Positions 5,365 to 13,992 of a stretch of DNA of 18,741 nucleotides are shown piece by piece. The stretch comes from Eubacteriales bacterium. GTDB lineage: Bacteria > Bacillota > Clostridia > Peptostreptococcales > Anaerovoracaceae. The DNA lies in the NCBI GenBank assembly GCA_028680875.1, contig JAQUJQ010000009.1, forward strand, positions 1-18,741, written 5' to 3'. The notes under the pieces were generated by a model, which saw nothing but the letters and a program-made list of their open reading frames with translations, ran no database searches and was not told the DNA's origin. Both the position numbers and the translations under genes were made by a program. Position 1 is the first letter of the stretch. Every line of letters begins with the position of its first letter.

Positions 5365-8300
5365 ATGCCAGAGCCCGTTAAAATCGGTAATAAAACAAGG
5401 ATGAGCTACTCAAAAATTCACGAAGTAGTCGCCATGCCAAATCTGATTCAAATTCAGAAGGATTCGTATGATTGGTTTCTTGAAGAAGGACTTCGGGAAG
5501 TCTTTGATGACATATCTCCAATCCGAGATTATGCCGACAACCTGGTCCTTGAATTTATTGACCACTCACTTAATGATGAACCCAAATATGATCAGGAGGA
5601 ATGCAAGGAGAGAGATGTAACCTATGCGGCTCCATTAAAAGTTAAGGTCAGATTGGTAAACAAAGAAACCGGTGAAGTAAAAGAACAAGAAGTGTTTATG
5701 GGGGATTTTCCCCTAATGACCGACAAAGGGACTTTTATTTATAATGGTGCTGAAAGGGTTGTTGTTACACAGTTAGTTCGGTCTCCGGGCCCTTATTTTA
5801 ACGTTACTACAGACAAATCGAATAATAAACTCTATTCGACCACGATCATTCCTAATCGTGGTGCTTGGCTTGAGTATGAAACTGATTCCAATGAGGTAAT
5901 TTCTGTTCGGGTCGATCGTACCAGAAAGCAACCTTTCACCACTCTTCTCAGAGCATTGGCATATAAATCCGTTGAACAAAAGGTTGAAACGGAACAGAGT
6001 AAGAATCCGGAAATAAAAGAAAATGAACTGCGAAAAAAGGTCCGCCGTTACGGAGAATTTTCAAGTGATATAGCCAGGAAACTTTATGAAGGGACTAACG
6101 AAGAAATTCTAGCTGTTTTTGGGGAACATGACAGGCTTGAGAAATCCTTGGCTAAGGATGCAACCCAGAATTGGGACGAAGGGTTAAAGGAAATTTATAA
6201 GAAACTACGGCCCGGCGAACCGGCAACCTTTGAGAGTGCTTACGATTTAATCGAAGCATTGTTCTTTGATGCAAAACGGTATGATCTTGCTAAGGTCGGA
6301 CGTTATAAATACAACAAAAAACTTGGTTTATCTAACCGAATCATTGGATGCGTTGCTGCAGATACGATAATCAATCCCTCTACAGGCGAGGTTTTGGCAG
6401 AAAAGGGAAGCAGGATTAATAGAGAATTGGGCCTGAGCATAGAGAATGCCGGATTAGAATATGCTTTTGTCTACAGTAAGGTAAACGATAAAAAAGCAGT
6501 AAAAGTAATAGGAAATCATTTTGTAAACTTACAGGATTATGTTGCCTTTGATGTTACGGAAATCAAGATTCCTCAAAAGGTTTATTATCCGGCGCTAAAG
6601 TGGATTTTAGAAAACACAGAGGGAGAAAAATCAATAAAAGAAAGATTGATTTCTATGAAAAATCAGCTTTCTCCTAAGCATATTATCTTGGATGATATCA
6701 TCGCATCAATTAGTTATATATTGAATTTATCAGAAGGTGTCGGTGCTATTGATGACATCGACCATTTAGGCAACAGAAGATTACGAACCGTCGGAGAACT
6801 GCTGCAAAATCAATTCCGTATCGGTCTTGCCCGTATGGAACGAGTTGTTAAAGAAAGAATGACCATTCAAGATATTGAGGTTACCACACCCCAGGCATTA
6901 ATGAACATTCGGCCCGTTACAGCAGCTATTAAGGAATTCTTTGGGAGCAGCCAGTTGTCTCAATTTATGGATCAGACTAATCCTCTGGCAGAACTGACCC
7001 ACAAAAGAAGACTTTCTGCTTTGGGTCCGGGAGGTCTTTCCAGAGAACGAGCGGGCTTTGAAGTTCGGGACGTTCATCATTCCCACTATGGAAGAATGTG
7101 CCCTATCGAAACTCCTGAAGGGCCAAACATAGGTCTAATTGGTTCATTGACTACCTATGGCAAGGTTAACGAATATGGTTTTATTGAAACTCCTTATCGT
7201 AAAGTGGATAAACAAAATGGTAAAGTAACTACGAACATTCAATATCTTACAGCAGACGAAGAGGAACAGATTATTATTGCACAGGCTAATGAACCCTTAG
7301 ATAAAAATGGCCATTTCATCAATTCAAAGGTTGTCGTCAGAAAACCCGGCGGACAAATCGACATGGTCCCAAGAGACGAAGTGGATTATATGGACGTTTC
7401 ACCCAAGCAGGTAGTTTCTGTAGCAACAGCTATGATTCCTTTCTTGGAAAATGACGACGCAAACAGGGCACTGATGGGGTCCAACATGCAGCGTCAAGCT
7501 GTACCTCTTTTGGTGACCGATGCTCCCAGGGTGGGGACAGGAATGGAAACAATTGCGGCCAGAGATTCAGGTGTGGTTGTATTGGCGAAAAATTCCGGTA
7601 CGGTAGAATACGTTGATTCCAATCGCATAAAAGTCAGAAGGGACAGCGATAACGGTCTTGATGAATATAAATTATTGAAATTCAAGCGTTCCAATCAAGG
7701 AACATGCATCAATCAAAAACCAATTGTTGTCCATGGCGAACGAGTGGAAGCTGGGGAGGTCATCGCTGATGGCCCTTCCACAGAAAACGGTGAAGTGGCA
7801 TTAGGCAAAAATCTGTTAGTGGGATTTATGACATGGGAGGGCTACAATTATGAGGACGCCATAATACTGAATGAACGTTTGATTATGGAGGATTCTCTTA
7901 CCTCTCTTCACATTGAAGAATACGAATCCGAGGCCAGGGACACTAAGCTGGGGCCTGAAGAGATTACTAAAGATATTCCTAATGTTGGGGAGGAAGCCTT
8001 AAAGGATTTAGATGAAGAAGGTATTATTCGTATCGGAGCAGAGGTTATATCTTCGGATATCCTGGTGGGCAAAGTAACCCCTAAGGGAGAGACCGAGCTG
8101 ACTGCAGAGGAAAGATTGCTAAGAGCCATCTTTGGCGAAAAAGCAAGAGAGGTTCGTGATACTTCACTTAGGGTGCCCCATGGAGAAATTGGAATAGTGG
8201 TTGATGTAAAGGTGTTTTCAAGGGAAAAAGGCGATGAGTTGCCACCGGGTGTCAACAAACTGGTTCGTGTTTATGTGGCAACCAAAAGGAAGGCTAGCGT

Positions 8301-9177
8301 AGGGGACAAAATGGCAGGACGCCATGGCAACAAAGGTGTCATCTCTCGAATTTTACCTGAAGAGGATATGCCTTTCATGAATGATGGGACACCATTGCAG
8401 ATCATGTTAAATCCTTTGGGAGTTCCGTCACGTATGAATATCGGACAGGTGCTGGAGACCCATTTAGGCTTGGCCGCTAAATATAAGGATTGGTATATTG
8501 CGACTCCTGTCTTTGATGGCGCCAGTGAATTGGATATTATTGATCTCCTCAAAGAGTGCGGCTATCCGGAAAGCGGTAAACTTATTCTCCGGGATGGAAG
8601 GACAGGAGAACCTTTTGATAATCATGTTACAGTTGGCTATATGTATATGATGAAACTACACCATTTGGTGGATGACAAAATCCATGCAAGAAGCACAGGA
8701 CCTTATTCTTTGGTAACACAGCAACCTTTAGGCGGCAAGGCTCAATTTGGTGGCCAACGCTTTGGGGAAATGGAAGTTTGGGCCCTGGAGGCTTACGGTG
8801 CAGCCTATACCTTACAGGAGATATTGACGGTAAAATCCGATGATGTGGTGGGCAGGGTGAAAACTTATGAAGCCATTGTTAAGGGGGAAAACATACCCGA
8901 ACCGGGTATCCCCGAATCATTTAAGGTGCTTATCAAGGAGATGCAGAGTCTAGGCTTAGATGTAAGAGTACTTTCTGAAACAAATGAGGAGATAGAAATA
9001 AAAGAAGGTACAGATCTGGAGGAAATCTCCGGTATTGAAAGTTTGATTGAGATTGAAGCCGTTACCGATGAAGAGGAACTATTCGAAGAAGATGCAGGCT
9101 TCAGTGAAGAAGAAACTGAGGAAGAAGAAGATTTAGACCTGAAAGATGATTTCGATACCAATGAAGAGATCCTGTAG
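5365..9177 (+). CDS. rpoB: RNA polymerase beta subunit
   Basis: RpoB forms one pincer of the core polymerase and much of the active-site wall. I chose ATG 5365 because AAGGAG (5351-5356) lies eight bases before it; in-frame ATG 5359 and TTG 5338 are badly spaced. This gives 1270 residues, somewhat longer than B. subtilis RpoB. The rifampicin region runs from GSSQLSQFMDQTNPLAE (527-543) through THKRRLSALGPGG (545-557). D536, H546 and S551, which correspond to E. coli D516, H526 and S531, are unmutated, so target-based rifampicin resistance is not indicated. GDKMAGRHGNKG (980-991) holds the active-site lysines K982 and K990. The C-terminal clamp region HARSTGPYSLVTQQPLGGKA is intact. A very acidic tail follows (21 of the last 36 residues are Asp/Glu). 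rpoC starts ten bases downstream. Confidence 0.99.
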   Translation: MPEPVKIGNKTRMSYSKIHEVVAMPNLIQIQKDSYDWFLEEGLREVFDDISPIRDYADNLVLEFIDHSLNDEPKYDQEECKERDVTYAAPLKVKVRLVNKETGEVKEQEVFMGDFPLMTDKGTFIYNGAERVVVTQLVRSPGPYFNVTTDKSNNKLYSTTIIPNRGAWLEYETDSNEVISVRVDRTRKQPFTTLLRALAYKSVEQKVETEQSKNPEIKENELRKKVRRYGEFSSDIARKLYEGTNEEILAVFGEHDRLEKSLAKDATQNWDEGLKEIYKKLRPGEPATFESAYDLIEALFFDAKRYDLAKVGRYKYNKKLGLSNRIIGCVAADTIINPSTGEVLAEKGSRINRELGLSIENAGLEYAFVYSKVNDKKAVKVIGNHFVNLQDYVAFDVTEIKIPQKVYYPALKWILENTEGEKSIKERLISMKNQLSPKHIILDDIIASISYILNLSEGVGAIDDIDHLGNRRLRTVGELLQNQFRIGLARMERVVKERMTIQDIEVTTPQALMNIRPVTAAIKEFFGSSQLSQFMDQTNPLAELTHKRRLSALGPGGLSRERAGFEVRDVHHSHYGRMCPIETPEGPNIGLIGSLTTYGKVNEYGFIETPYRKVDKQNGKVTTNIQYLTADEEEQIIIAQANEPLDKNGHFINSKVVVRKPGGQIDMVPRDEVDYMDVSPKQVVSVATAMIPFLENDDANRALMGSNMQRQAVPLLVTDAPRVGTGMETIAARDSGVVVLAKNSGTVEYVDSNRIKVRRDSDNGLDEYKLLKFKRSNQGTCINQKPIVVHGERVEAGEVIADGPSTENGEVALGKNLLVGFMTWEGYNYEDAIILNERLIMEDSLTSLHIEEYESEARDTKLGPEEITKDIPNVGEEALKDLDEEGIIRIGAEVISSDILVGKVTPKGETELTAEERLLRAIFGEKAREVRDTSLRVPHGEIGIVVDVKVFSREKGDELPPGVNKLVRVYVATKRKASVGDKMAGRHGNKGVISRILPEEDMPFMNDGTPLQIMLNPLGVPSRMNIGQVLETHLGLAAKYKDWYIATPVFDGASELDIIDLLKECGYPESGKLILRDGRTGEPFDNHVTVGYMYMMKLHHLVDDKIHARSTGPYSLVTQQPLGGKAQFGGQRFGEMEVWALEAYGAAYTLQEILTVKSDDVVGRVKTYEAIVKGENIPEPGIPESFKVLIKEMQSLGLDVRVLSETNEEIEIKEGTDLEEISGIESLIEIEAVTDEEELFEEDAGFSEEETEEEEDLDLKDDFDTNEEIL

Positions 9178-9187
9178 GAGGTAAGAC

Positions 9188-12100
9188 ATGCAAGAATTAA
9201 ATAATTTTGAATCACTGCAAATTGGTCTGGCATCCACGGAAAAGATCAGAGGTTGGTCAAGAGGAGAAGTAAAGAAGCCGGAGACCATAAATTATCGGAC
9301 CTTAAAACCGGAAAAAGAAGGACTATTCTGTGAAAAGATCTTCGGACCAACAAAGGATTGGGAATGCCACTGTGGCAAATACAAGAGAATACGCTATAAA
9401 GGGATTGTCTGTGACCGATGTGGGGTTGAAGTAACCAAGGCTAAAGTAAGAAGAGAACGGATGGGCCATATTGAGTTGGCTGCCCCTGTTTCTCATATTT
9501 GGTATTTTAAAGGCATTCCCAGCAGAATGGGATTAGTGTTGGATATTTCTCCGAGAAATTTGGAGAAGATCCTATATTTTGCCGCTTATATTGTAACCGA
9601 TCCCGGTGAGAGCGGACTGCTTTACAAAGAAATTTTGACAGAGCAGCAATATCGTGAAAACAGGGAACTTTTCGGGAATGGATTTCGTGCCGCTATGGGT
9701 GCAGAGGCCATTCGTGAACTGTTGACACATATTGATTTAGACAAACTTTCCGAGGAACTTAGGACAAAATTGAAGGAAAGCACCGGACAAAAGAGAATTC
9801 GAATCGTTAGACGGATGGAAGTTATTGAGGCTCTTCGTATTTCCGGGAACAAACCCGAATGGATGATTTTAGAAGCTATACCGGTAATTCCCCCTGATTT
9901 AAGACCTATGGTCCAATTAGATGGCGGTCGGTTTGCAACTTCTGATCTCAATGACTTGTATAGAAGGGTAATCAACCGTAATAACCGACTTAAGCGACTA
10001 TTGGATCTGGGAGCACCGGATATCATCGTTAGAAATGAGAAACGTATGCTTCAGGAAGCGGTGGATGCTCTTATCGATAACGGGAGAAGAGGAAGACCTG
10101 TAACCGGTCCGGGATCCAGGCCATTGAAATCCTTGTCCGATATGCTCAAGGGAAAGCAGGGCCGATTCCGGCAGAATCTGTTAGGTAAGCGGGTAGACTA
10201 TTCAGGCCGTTCCGTTATTGTTGTAGGCCCTGAATTACGCTTTTATCAATGTGGCCTGCCCAAGAAGATGGCTCTTGAACTTTTTAAACCCTTTATAATG
10301 AAAAAGTTGGTGGAAGACGGTTATGCTCATAATATAAAGAGTGCGAAGAGAATGGTGGAAAAGGTTCGACCGGAAGTTTGGGACGTACTGGATGGGGTAA
10401 TAAAGGAACACCCCGTTCTTTTAAACCGGGCTCCTACCTTGCATAGGCTGGGTATTCAGGCTTTTGAACCGGTATTGGTAGAGGGAAAGGCCATTCAGTT
10501 GCACCCTCTGGTTTGTACTGCCTATAATGCCGACTTTGATGGAGACCAGATGGCGGTTCATGTGCCTCTTTCTGTTGAAGCCCAGTCAGAAGCCAGATTT
10601 CTGATGCTTTCTGTAAATAATATATTGGCACCAAAAGACGGATCTCCCATTACCACGCCTACTCAGGACATGGTTTTGGGAAGCTACTATTTAACCCATC
10701 CCGGCTTACCGGAGAGAAACACTCCGGCAGAAAAGGGTGATGGAAAAGTGTTTGCAGATTATGATGAAATGCTTATGGCATATCAAAATGGTATCATTGG
10801 GCTTCATGCTAAAGTAAAGGTAAGAAAAAAGATTGATGAGAATGACAGGGGAAAGCTTGTTGAGTCCATCGTAGGCCGTTTTATTTTCAACGAAAATATT
10901 CCTCAGAATTTGGGATATATAGATCGAAGTGTGGATCCTTACTCCTTAGAGATTGATTTTCTATGTGATAAGAAAAAGCTAGGGCAGATCATAGAAAAAT
11001 GTTATCGGAAATTCGGAAATACAGCAACGGCAAATATATTAGATCATATAAAGGATATAGGTTTCCATTATTCTACTATAGGTGCGATTACAATCAGCGT
11101 ATCCGATATGGAAATACCCGATGCGAAAAAAGGAATTCTGGAAAATGCCTACGGAATGGTTGATAAATGTGAAGCTGCTTATCGAAAGGGTCTCATGTCA
11201 GAGACCGAACGATATGAAAAGGTTCTTAAAACCTGGGGAACTGCCACTGAAGATGTTGCAAATGCCTTGATGAAATCTCTAGGCACATTAAACAATCTTT
11301 ATATTATGGCTCACTCCGGAGCAAGAGGAAGTAAAAAGCAGATCCAACAGATTTGTGGCATGCGAGGATTGATGGCAAATGCCTCAGGCTATACCATTGA
11401 AATTCCGATTACCTCCAATTTTCGGGAAGGACTTTCCGTATTGGAGTACTTTACTTCTACCAACGGAGCGAGAAAGGGGCTGGCCGATACGGCTCTTCGA
11501 ACTGCTGACTCCGGATACCTGACCAGAAGACTGGTGGATGTAAGCCATAATGTAATAGTAAGGGAACAGGATTGTGGTACCAATGAAGGTATTGAAGTCA
11601 GAGCCTTTACTGATGGGAAAGAGATCATTGAACCATTGAATTTGAGAATCATTGGACGGACTGCCTTAATGGATATTAAAGACGGCAAGGGAAATGTGAT
11701 TGTTGAAGCAGGCCAGGAAATAATGGAGGAACATGCAGAGGCAATTGAAAAAGCCGGCATTGAATCCGTTGCAATTCGTTCGGTCATGACCTGCAAGAGT
11801 AAATTCGGTATCTGTGCCCAGTGCTATGGCAGGAACCTGGCAACCGGAGAACCTGTAAATATTGGAGAAGCTGTTGGTATTTTGGCTGCGCAATCTATCG
11901 GAGAACCGGGCACGCAATTGACCATGCGTACCTTCCATACAGGTGGTGTCGCCGGCAGTGATATAACCCAGGGTCTCCCCAGAGTCGAAGAACTCTTTGA
12001 AGCCAGAAAGCCAAAAGGGCTGGCTGAAATTTGTGAAGCTGATGGTACTGTAGTTTCTATTGAAACTCGAAAAGATAATAAAATTGAAGTAAAAATACGA

Positions 12101-12817
12101 GGCGAGGAAGAAAGAGTTTACGTGATTCCTTACGGAGCCAGATTAAAAGTGTCAAAGGGTGATTTTATCCTTGCCGGAGACCAGATTACCCATGGACCTT
12201 TAAATCCTCACGATATTCTACGTCTCAACGGCGTGGAGGGAGTCTATCAATATCTGCTTAAAGAAGTACAAAGGGTTTACAAAAACCAGGGTGTAGACAT
12301 TAATGATAAGCACGTTGAAGTTATCGTCAGCCAGATGCTATCAAAATATAAGATTGAAGATTCCGGAGACACCAGCCTTCTTCCCGGCGGTCTTTATAGT
12401 CTGCATGATTTGGAGGAAGCCAATCAAGAAACAATTGCACGGAATAAAGAACCGGTCAAAGGCAAACGTGTTTTGCTAGGTATTACCAAGGCTTCTTTGG
12501 CCACCAACTCCTTCCTGTCAGCGGCTTCCTTCCAGGAAACCACCCGAGTATTGACCGATGCTGCAATTAAAGGTAAAACTGACAACCTTTTAGGTCTGAA
12601 GGAGAATGTTATCATCGGCAAGCTGATTCCTGCCGGTACAGGTATGAAGAGGTACAAGGATATTCAAGTTGATTACGGAGTGAATACCGAGTATATGGAA
12701 TCTTTTCATACTCAAACCGATGAGGATGAGTTTGATGAAGAATTTGAAGAACGGGCCAACCAGTCTGAATTGTATGCCCAAGTAGCAAATCTACATGAAA
12801 CTTTAGAAAATAATTGA
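9188..12817 (+). CDS. rpoC: RNA polymerase beta' subunit
   Basis: RpoC carries the catalytic Mg-binding loop of RNA polymerase. The 1209-residue length is normal for Firmicutes. The N-terminal zinc ribbon has C60, C62, C75 and C78. The catalytic motif NADFDGD is at 447-453, with D449, D451 and D453 as metal ligands. The second zinc site uses C796, C869, C876 and C879. The trigger loop TMRTFHTGG has H917 and is followed at once by the conserved QGLPRVEELFEARKPKG, so the large proteobacterial insert is absent. The SD AGGAGGT (9176-9182) overlaps the rpoB stop codon, coupling the two genes. The rpoC stop codon TGA is itself part of the -35 box of the next promoter. Confidence 0.99.
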   Translation: MQELNNFESLQIGLASTEKIRGWSRGEVKKPETINYRTLKPEKEGLFCEKIFGPTKDWECHCGKYKRIRYKGIVCDRCGVEVTKAKVRRERMGHIELAAPVSHIWYFKGIPSRMGLVLDISPRNLEKILYFAAYIVTDPGESGLLYKEILTEQQYRENRELFGNGFRAAMGAEAIRELLTHIDLDKLSEELRTKLKESTGQKRIRIVRRMEVIEALRISGNKPEWMILEAIPVIPPDLRPMVQLDGGRFATSDLNDLYRRVINRNNRLKRLLDLGAPDIIVRNEKRMLQEAVDALIDNGRRGRPVTGPGSRPLKSLSDMLKGKQGRFRQNLLGKRVDYSGRSVIVVGPELRFYQCGLPKKMALELFKPFIMKKLVEDGYAHNIKSAKRMVEKVRPEVWDVLDGVIKEHPVLLNRAPTLHRLGIQAFEPVLVEGKAIQLHPLVCTAYNADFDGDQMAVHVPLSVEAQSEARFLMLSVNNILAPKDGSPITTPTQDMVLGSYYLTHPGLPERNTPAEKGDGKVFADYDEMLMAYQNGIIGLHAKVKVRKKIDENDRGKLVESIVGRFIFNENIPQNLGYIDRSVDPYSLEIDFLCDKKKLGQIIEKCYRKFGNTATANILDHIKDIGFHYSTIGAITISVSDMEIPDAKKGILENAYGMVDKCEAAYRKGLMSETERYEKVLKTWGTATEDVANALMKSLGTLNNLYIMAHSGARGSKKQIQQICGMRGLMANASGYTIEIPITSNFREGLSVLEYFTSTNGARKGLADTALRTADSGYLTRRLVDVSHNVIVREQDCGTNEGIEVRAFTDGKEIIEPLNLRIIGRTALMDIKDGKGNVIVEAGQEIMEEHAEAIEKAGIESVAIRSVMTCKSKFGICAQCYGRNLATGEPVNIGEAVGILAAQSIGEPGTQLTMRTFHTGGVAGSDITQGLPRVEELFEARKPKGLAEICEADGTVVSIETRKDNKIEVKIRGEEERVYVIPYGARLKVSKGDFILAGDQITHGPLNPHDILRLNGVEGVYQYLLKEVQRVYKNQGVDINDKHVEVIVSQMLSKYKIEDSGDTSLLPGGLYSLHDLEEANQETIARNKEPVKGKRVLLGITKASLATNSFLSAASFQETTRVLTDAAIKGKTDNLLGLKENVIIGKLIPAGTGMKRYKDIQVDYGVNTEYMESFHTQTDEDEFDEEFEERANQSELYAQVANLHETLENN

Positions 12818-12843
12818 CAACTAAGATTGGAAGGTGCTATACT
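12814..12843 (+). promoter_or_regulatory. Promoter of the str operon (rpsL-rpsG-fusA-tuf)
   Basis: TTGACA (12814-12819), an 18-base spacer and TATACT (12838-12843), with an extended TGC at 12835-12837, form a strong promoter. The -35 box includes the rpoC stop codon (12815-12817). The predicted leader is about 100 bases long. Between about 12856 and 12893 it contains a weak TTAGACC/GGTTTAA stem and nothing else convincing. I saw no terminator between rpoC and rpsL, so rpoBC transcripts may also read into this operon. Confidence 0.82.
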
Positions 12844-12951
12844 ATTCGACGTATTGTTTTAGACCCTATGGTTCAATCCTTAAGGTTTAATAAATGTATT
12901 ATTTGCAATTTCATACAGTAAAGAAAGAGCAAGGAAAGGAGAACATAAATA

Positions 12952-13368
12952 ATGCCTACCATTAACCAATTGGTAAGAGAAGGAAGGACAAGATCTGTAA
13001 AAAAGTCCCAGGCGCCTGCTTTGTTAAAGAGTTTAAACTCAATAAAAAGAGAGCCGACGGATACAGAAGCTCCCCAGAAAAGAGGTGTATGCACTTCTGT
13101 AAAGACTGTCACTCCAAAGAAGCCCAATTCTGCACTAAGAAAAGTTGCCAGAGTTCGTTTGACAAATGGAATTGAAGTCACCGCTTATATTCCCGGCATC
13201 GGCCACAACCTGCAAGAGCATAGCGTTGTATTGATCCGAGGCGGCAGAGTAAAAGATCTGCCAGGTGTACGTTATCACATTGTCAGAGGCACCTTGGACA
13301 CAGCAGGAGTTTCCGGCAGAGGTCAGGCTCGTTCCAAGTACGGATCAAAAAAAGCAAAGAAAAAGTAA
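12952..13368 (+). CDS. rpsL: 30S ribosomal protein S12
   Basis: S12 sits at the decoding centre and affects accuracy. The 138 residues equal the B. subtilis length. The conserved TPKKPNSALRK loop has K56 and K57 intact, and GGRVKDLPGVRYH is standard, so no streptomycin-resistance substitution is evident at the classic lysine. The C terminus is basic (SKYGSKKAKKK). ATG 12952 follows AAAGGAG (12935-12941) at ten bases. It opens the str operon, directly downstream of rpoC; the L7Ae-like gene found between rpoC and rpsL in B. subtilis is missing. Confidence 0.98.
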   Translation: MPTINQLVREGRTRSVKKSQAPALLKSLNSIKREPTDTEAPQKRGVCTSVKTVTPKKPNSALRKVARVRLTNGIEVTAYIPGIGHNLQEHSVVLIRGGRVKDLPGVRYHIVRGTLDTAGVSGRGQARSKYGSKKAKKK

Positions 13369-13417
13369 TCAGCGGGAAAATGAAAGTGCCCTTAATTATA
13401 GATTGAGAGTGCACCGC

Positions 13418-13436
13418 GGCCCCCGACAGGGTGGTC
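13418..13436 (+). promoter_or_regulatory. GC-rich hairpin in the rpsL-rpsG gap
   Basis: GGCCCCC (13418-13424) pairs with GGG-T-GGTC (13429-13436) around the loop GACA, seven pairs with T13432 bulged and one G-T wobble. The surrounding stretch 13411-13436 is far richer in G and C than the rest of the spacer. In E. coli, S7 represses the str operon by binding this gap; whether this hairpin does the same here is inference. Confidence 0.35.
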
Positions 13437-13470
13437 GAGTACCGATTTGAGAGGCAAGGAGGGAAGAGAA

Positions 13471-13941
13471 GTGCCTAGAAAAGGAAATATACCAAAGAGA
13501 GAGGTCCTTCCTGATCCGATTTATGGCAGTGTTGTTGTAGCAAAGCTAATTAACAGCATCATGCTGGACGGAAAAAAGGGAGTGGCGCAATCCATTGTAT
13601 ACGATGCATTTGACAGGATTCAAAAGACAACAGGAGAGGATCCTGCTGAAACCTTCCAGAAGGCGATGAATAACATCATGCCTGTATTGGAAGTAAAAGC
13701 CAGAAGGGTAGGAGGTGCCAACTATCAGGTGCCTGTTGAAGTGAGACCTGAAAGACGTATGACCTTGGCGTTGAGGTGGCTGACCAAGTACACGAGAACC
13801 AGAGGTGAAAAGACCATGTCTGAAAGGCTGGCAAAGGAAATTATGGATGCAGCTAATAATACCGGTGCATCTATTAAGAAAAAGGAAGAGACTCATAAGA
13901 TGGCAGAAGCAAACAAGGCTTTCGCTCATTACAGATGGTAA
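13471..13941 (+). CDS. rpsG: 30S ribosomal protein S7
   Basis: S7 nucleates assembly of the 30S head and contacts E-site tRNA. With a GTG start at 13471 the product is 156 residues beginning MPRKGNIPKREVLPDPIYGS, the family's usual N terminus and length. The SD AAGGAGGG (13456-13463) is seven bases before GTG, which decides this start; an upstream in-frame TTG (13447) precedes the SD. VGGANYQVPVEVRPERR and RWLTKYTRTRGEKTMSERL are the expected rRNA-binding segments, and the C terminus AEANKAFAHYRW is intact. It lies between rpsL and fusA in the str operon. Confidence 0.98.
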   Translation: MPRKGNIPKREVLPDPIYGSVVVAKLINSIMLDGKKGVAQSIVYDAFDRIQKTTGEDPAETFQKAMNNIMPVLEVKARRVGGANYQVPVEVRPERRMTLALRWLTKYTRTRGEKTMSERLAKEIMDAANNTGASIKKKEETHKMAEANKAFAHYRW

Positions 13942-13946
13942 ATAAC

Positions 13947-13961
13947 GTAATAAGTTATTAC
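13947..13961 (+). repeat. 15-bp palindrome between rpsG and fusA
   Basis: GTAATAA and TTATTAC flank a single central G (13954), a perfect 7-1-7 inverted repeat. As RNA, the overlapping AATAAC/GTTATT pair (13941-13946/13954-13959) could form a weak hairpin with a seven-base loop. It is AT-rich and short, so chance is a fair explanation. It lies 18 bases before the fusA SD. Confidence 0.35.
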
Positions 13962-13992
13962 AATGCGGATTGTTGTGGAAAGGAGTTAAGAT

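Noticed and set aside
8865..9233. Long minus-strand open frame opposite the rpoB 3' end
   Set aside because: It is serine-rich because it reads the complement of the acidic Glu/Asp tail of RpoB. It has no ribosome binding site and no family features.
12856..12893. A structured autoregulatory leader for rpsL
   Set aside because: Only a weak TTAGACC/GGTTTAA stem with one wobble and a poorly folded interior can be drawn, which is not enough to annotate.
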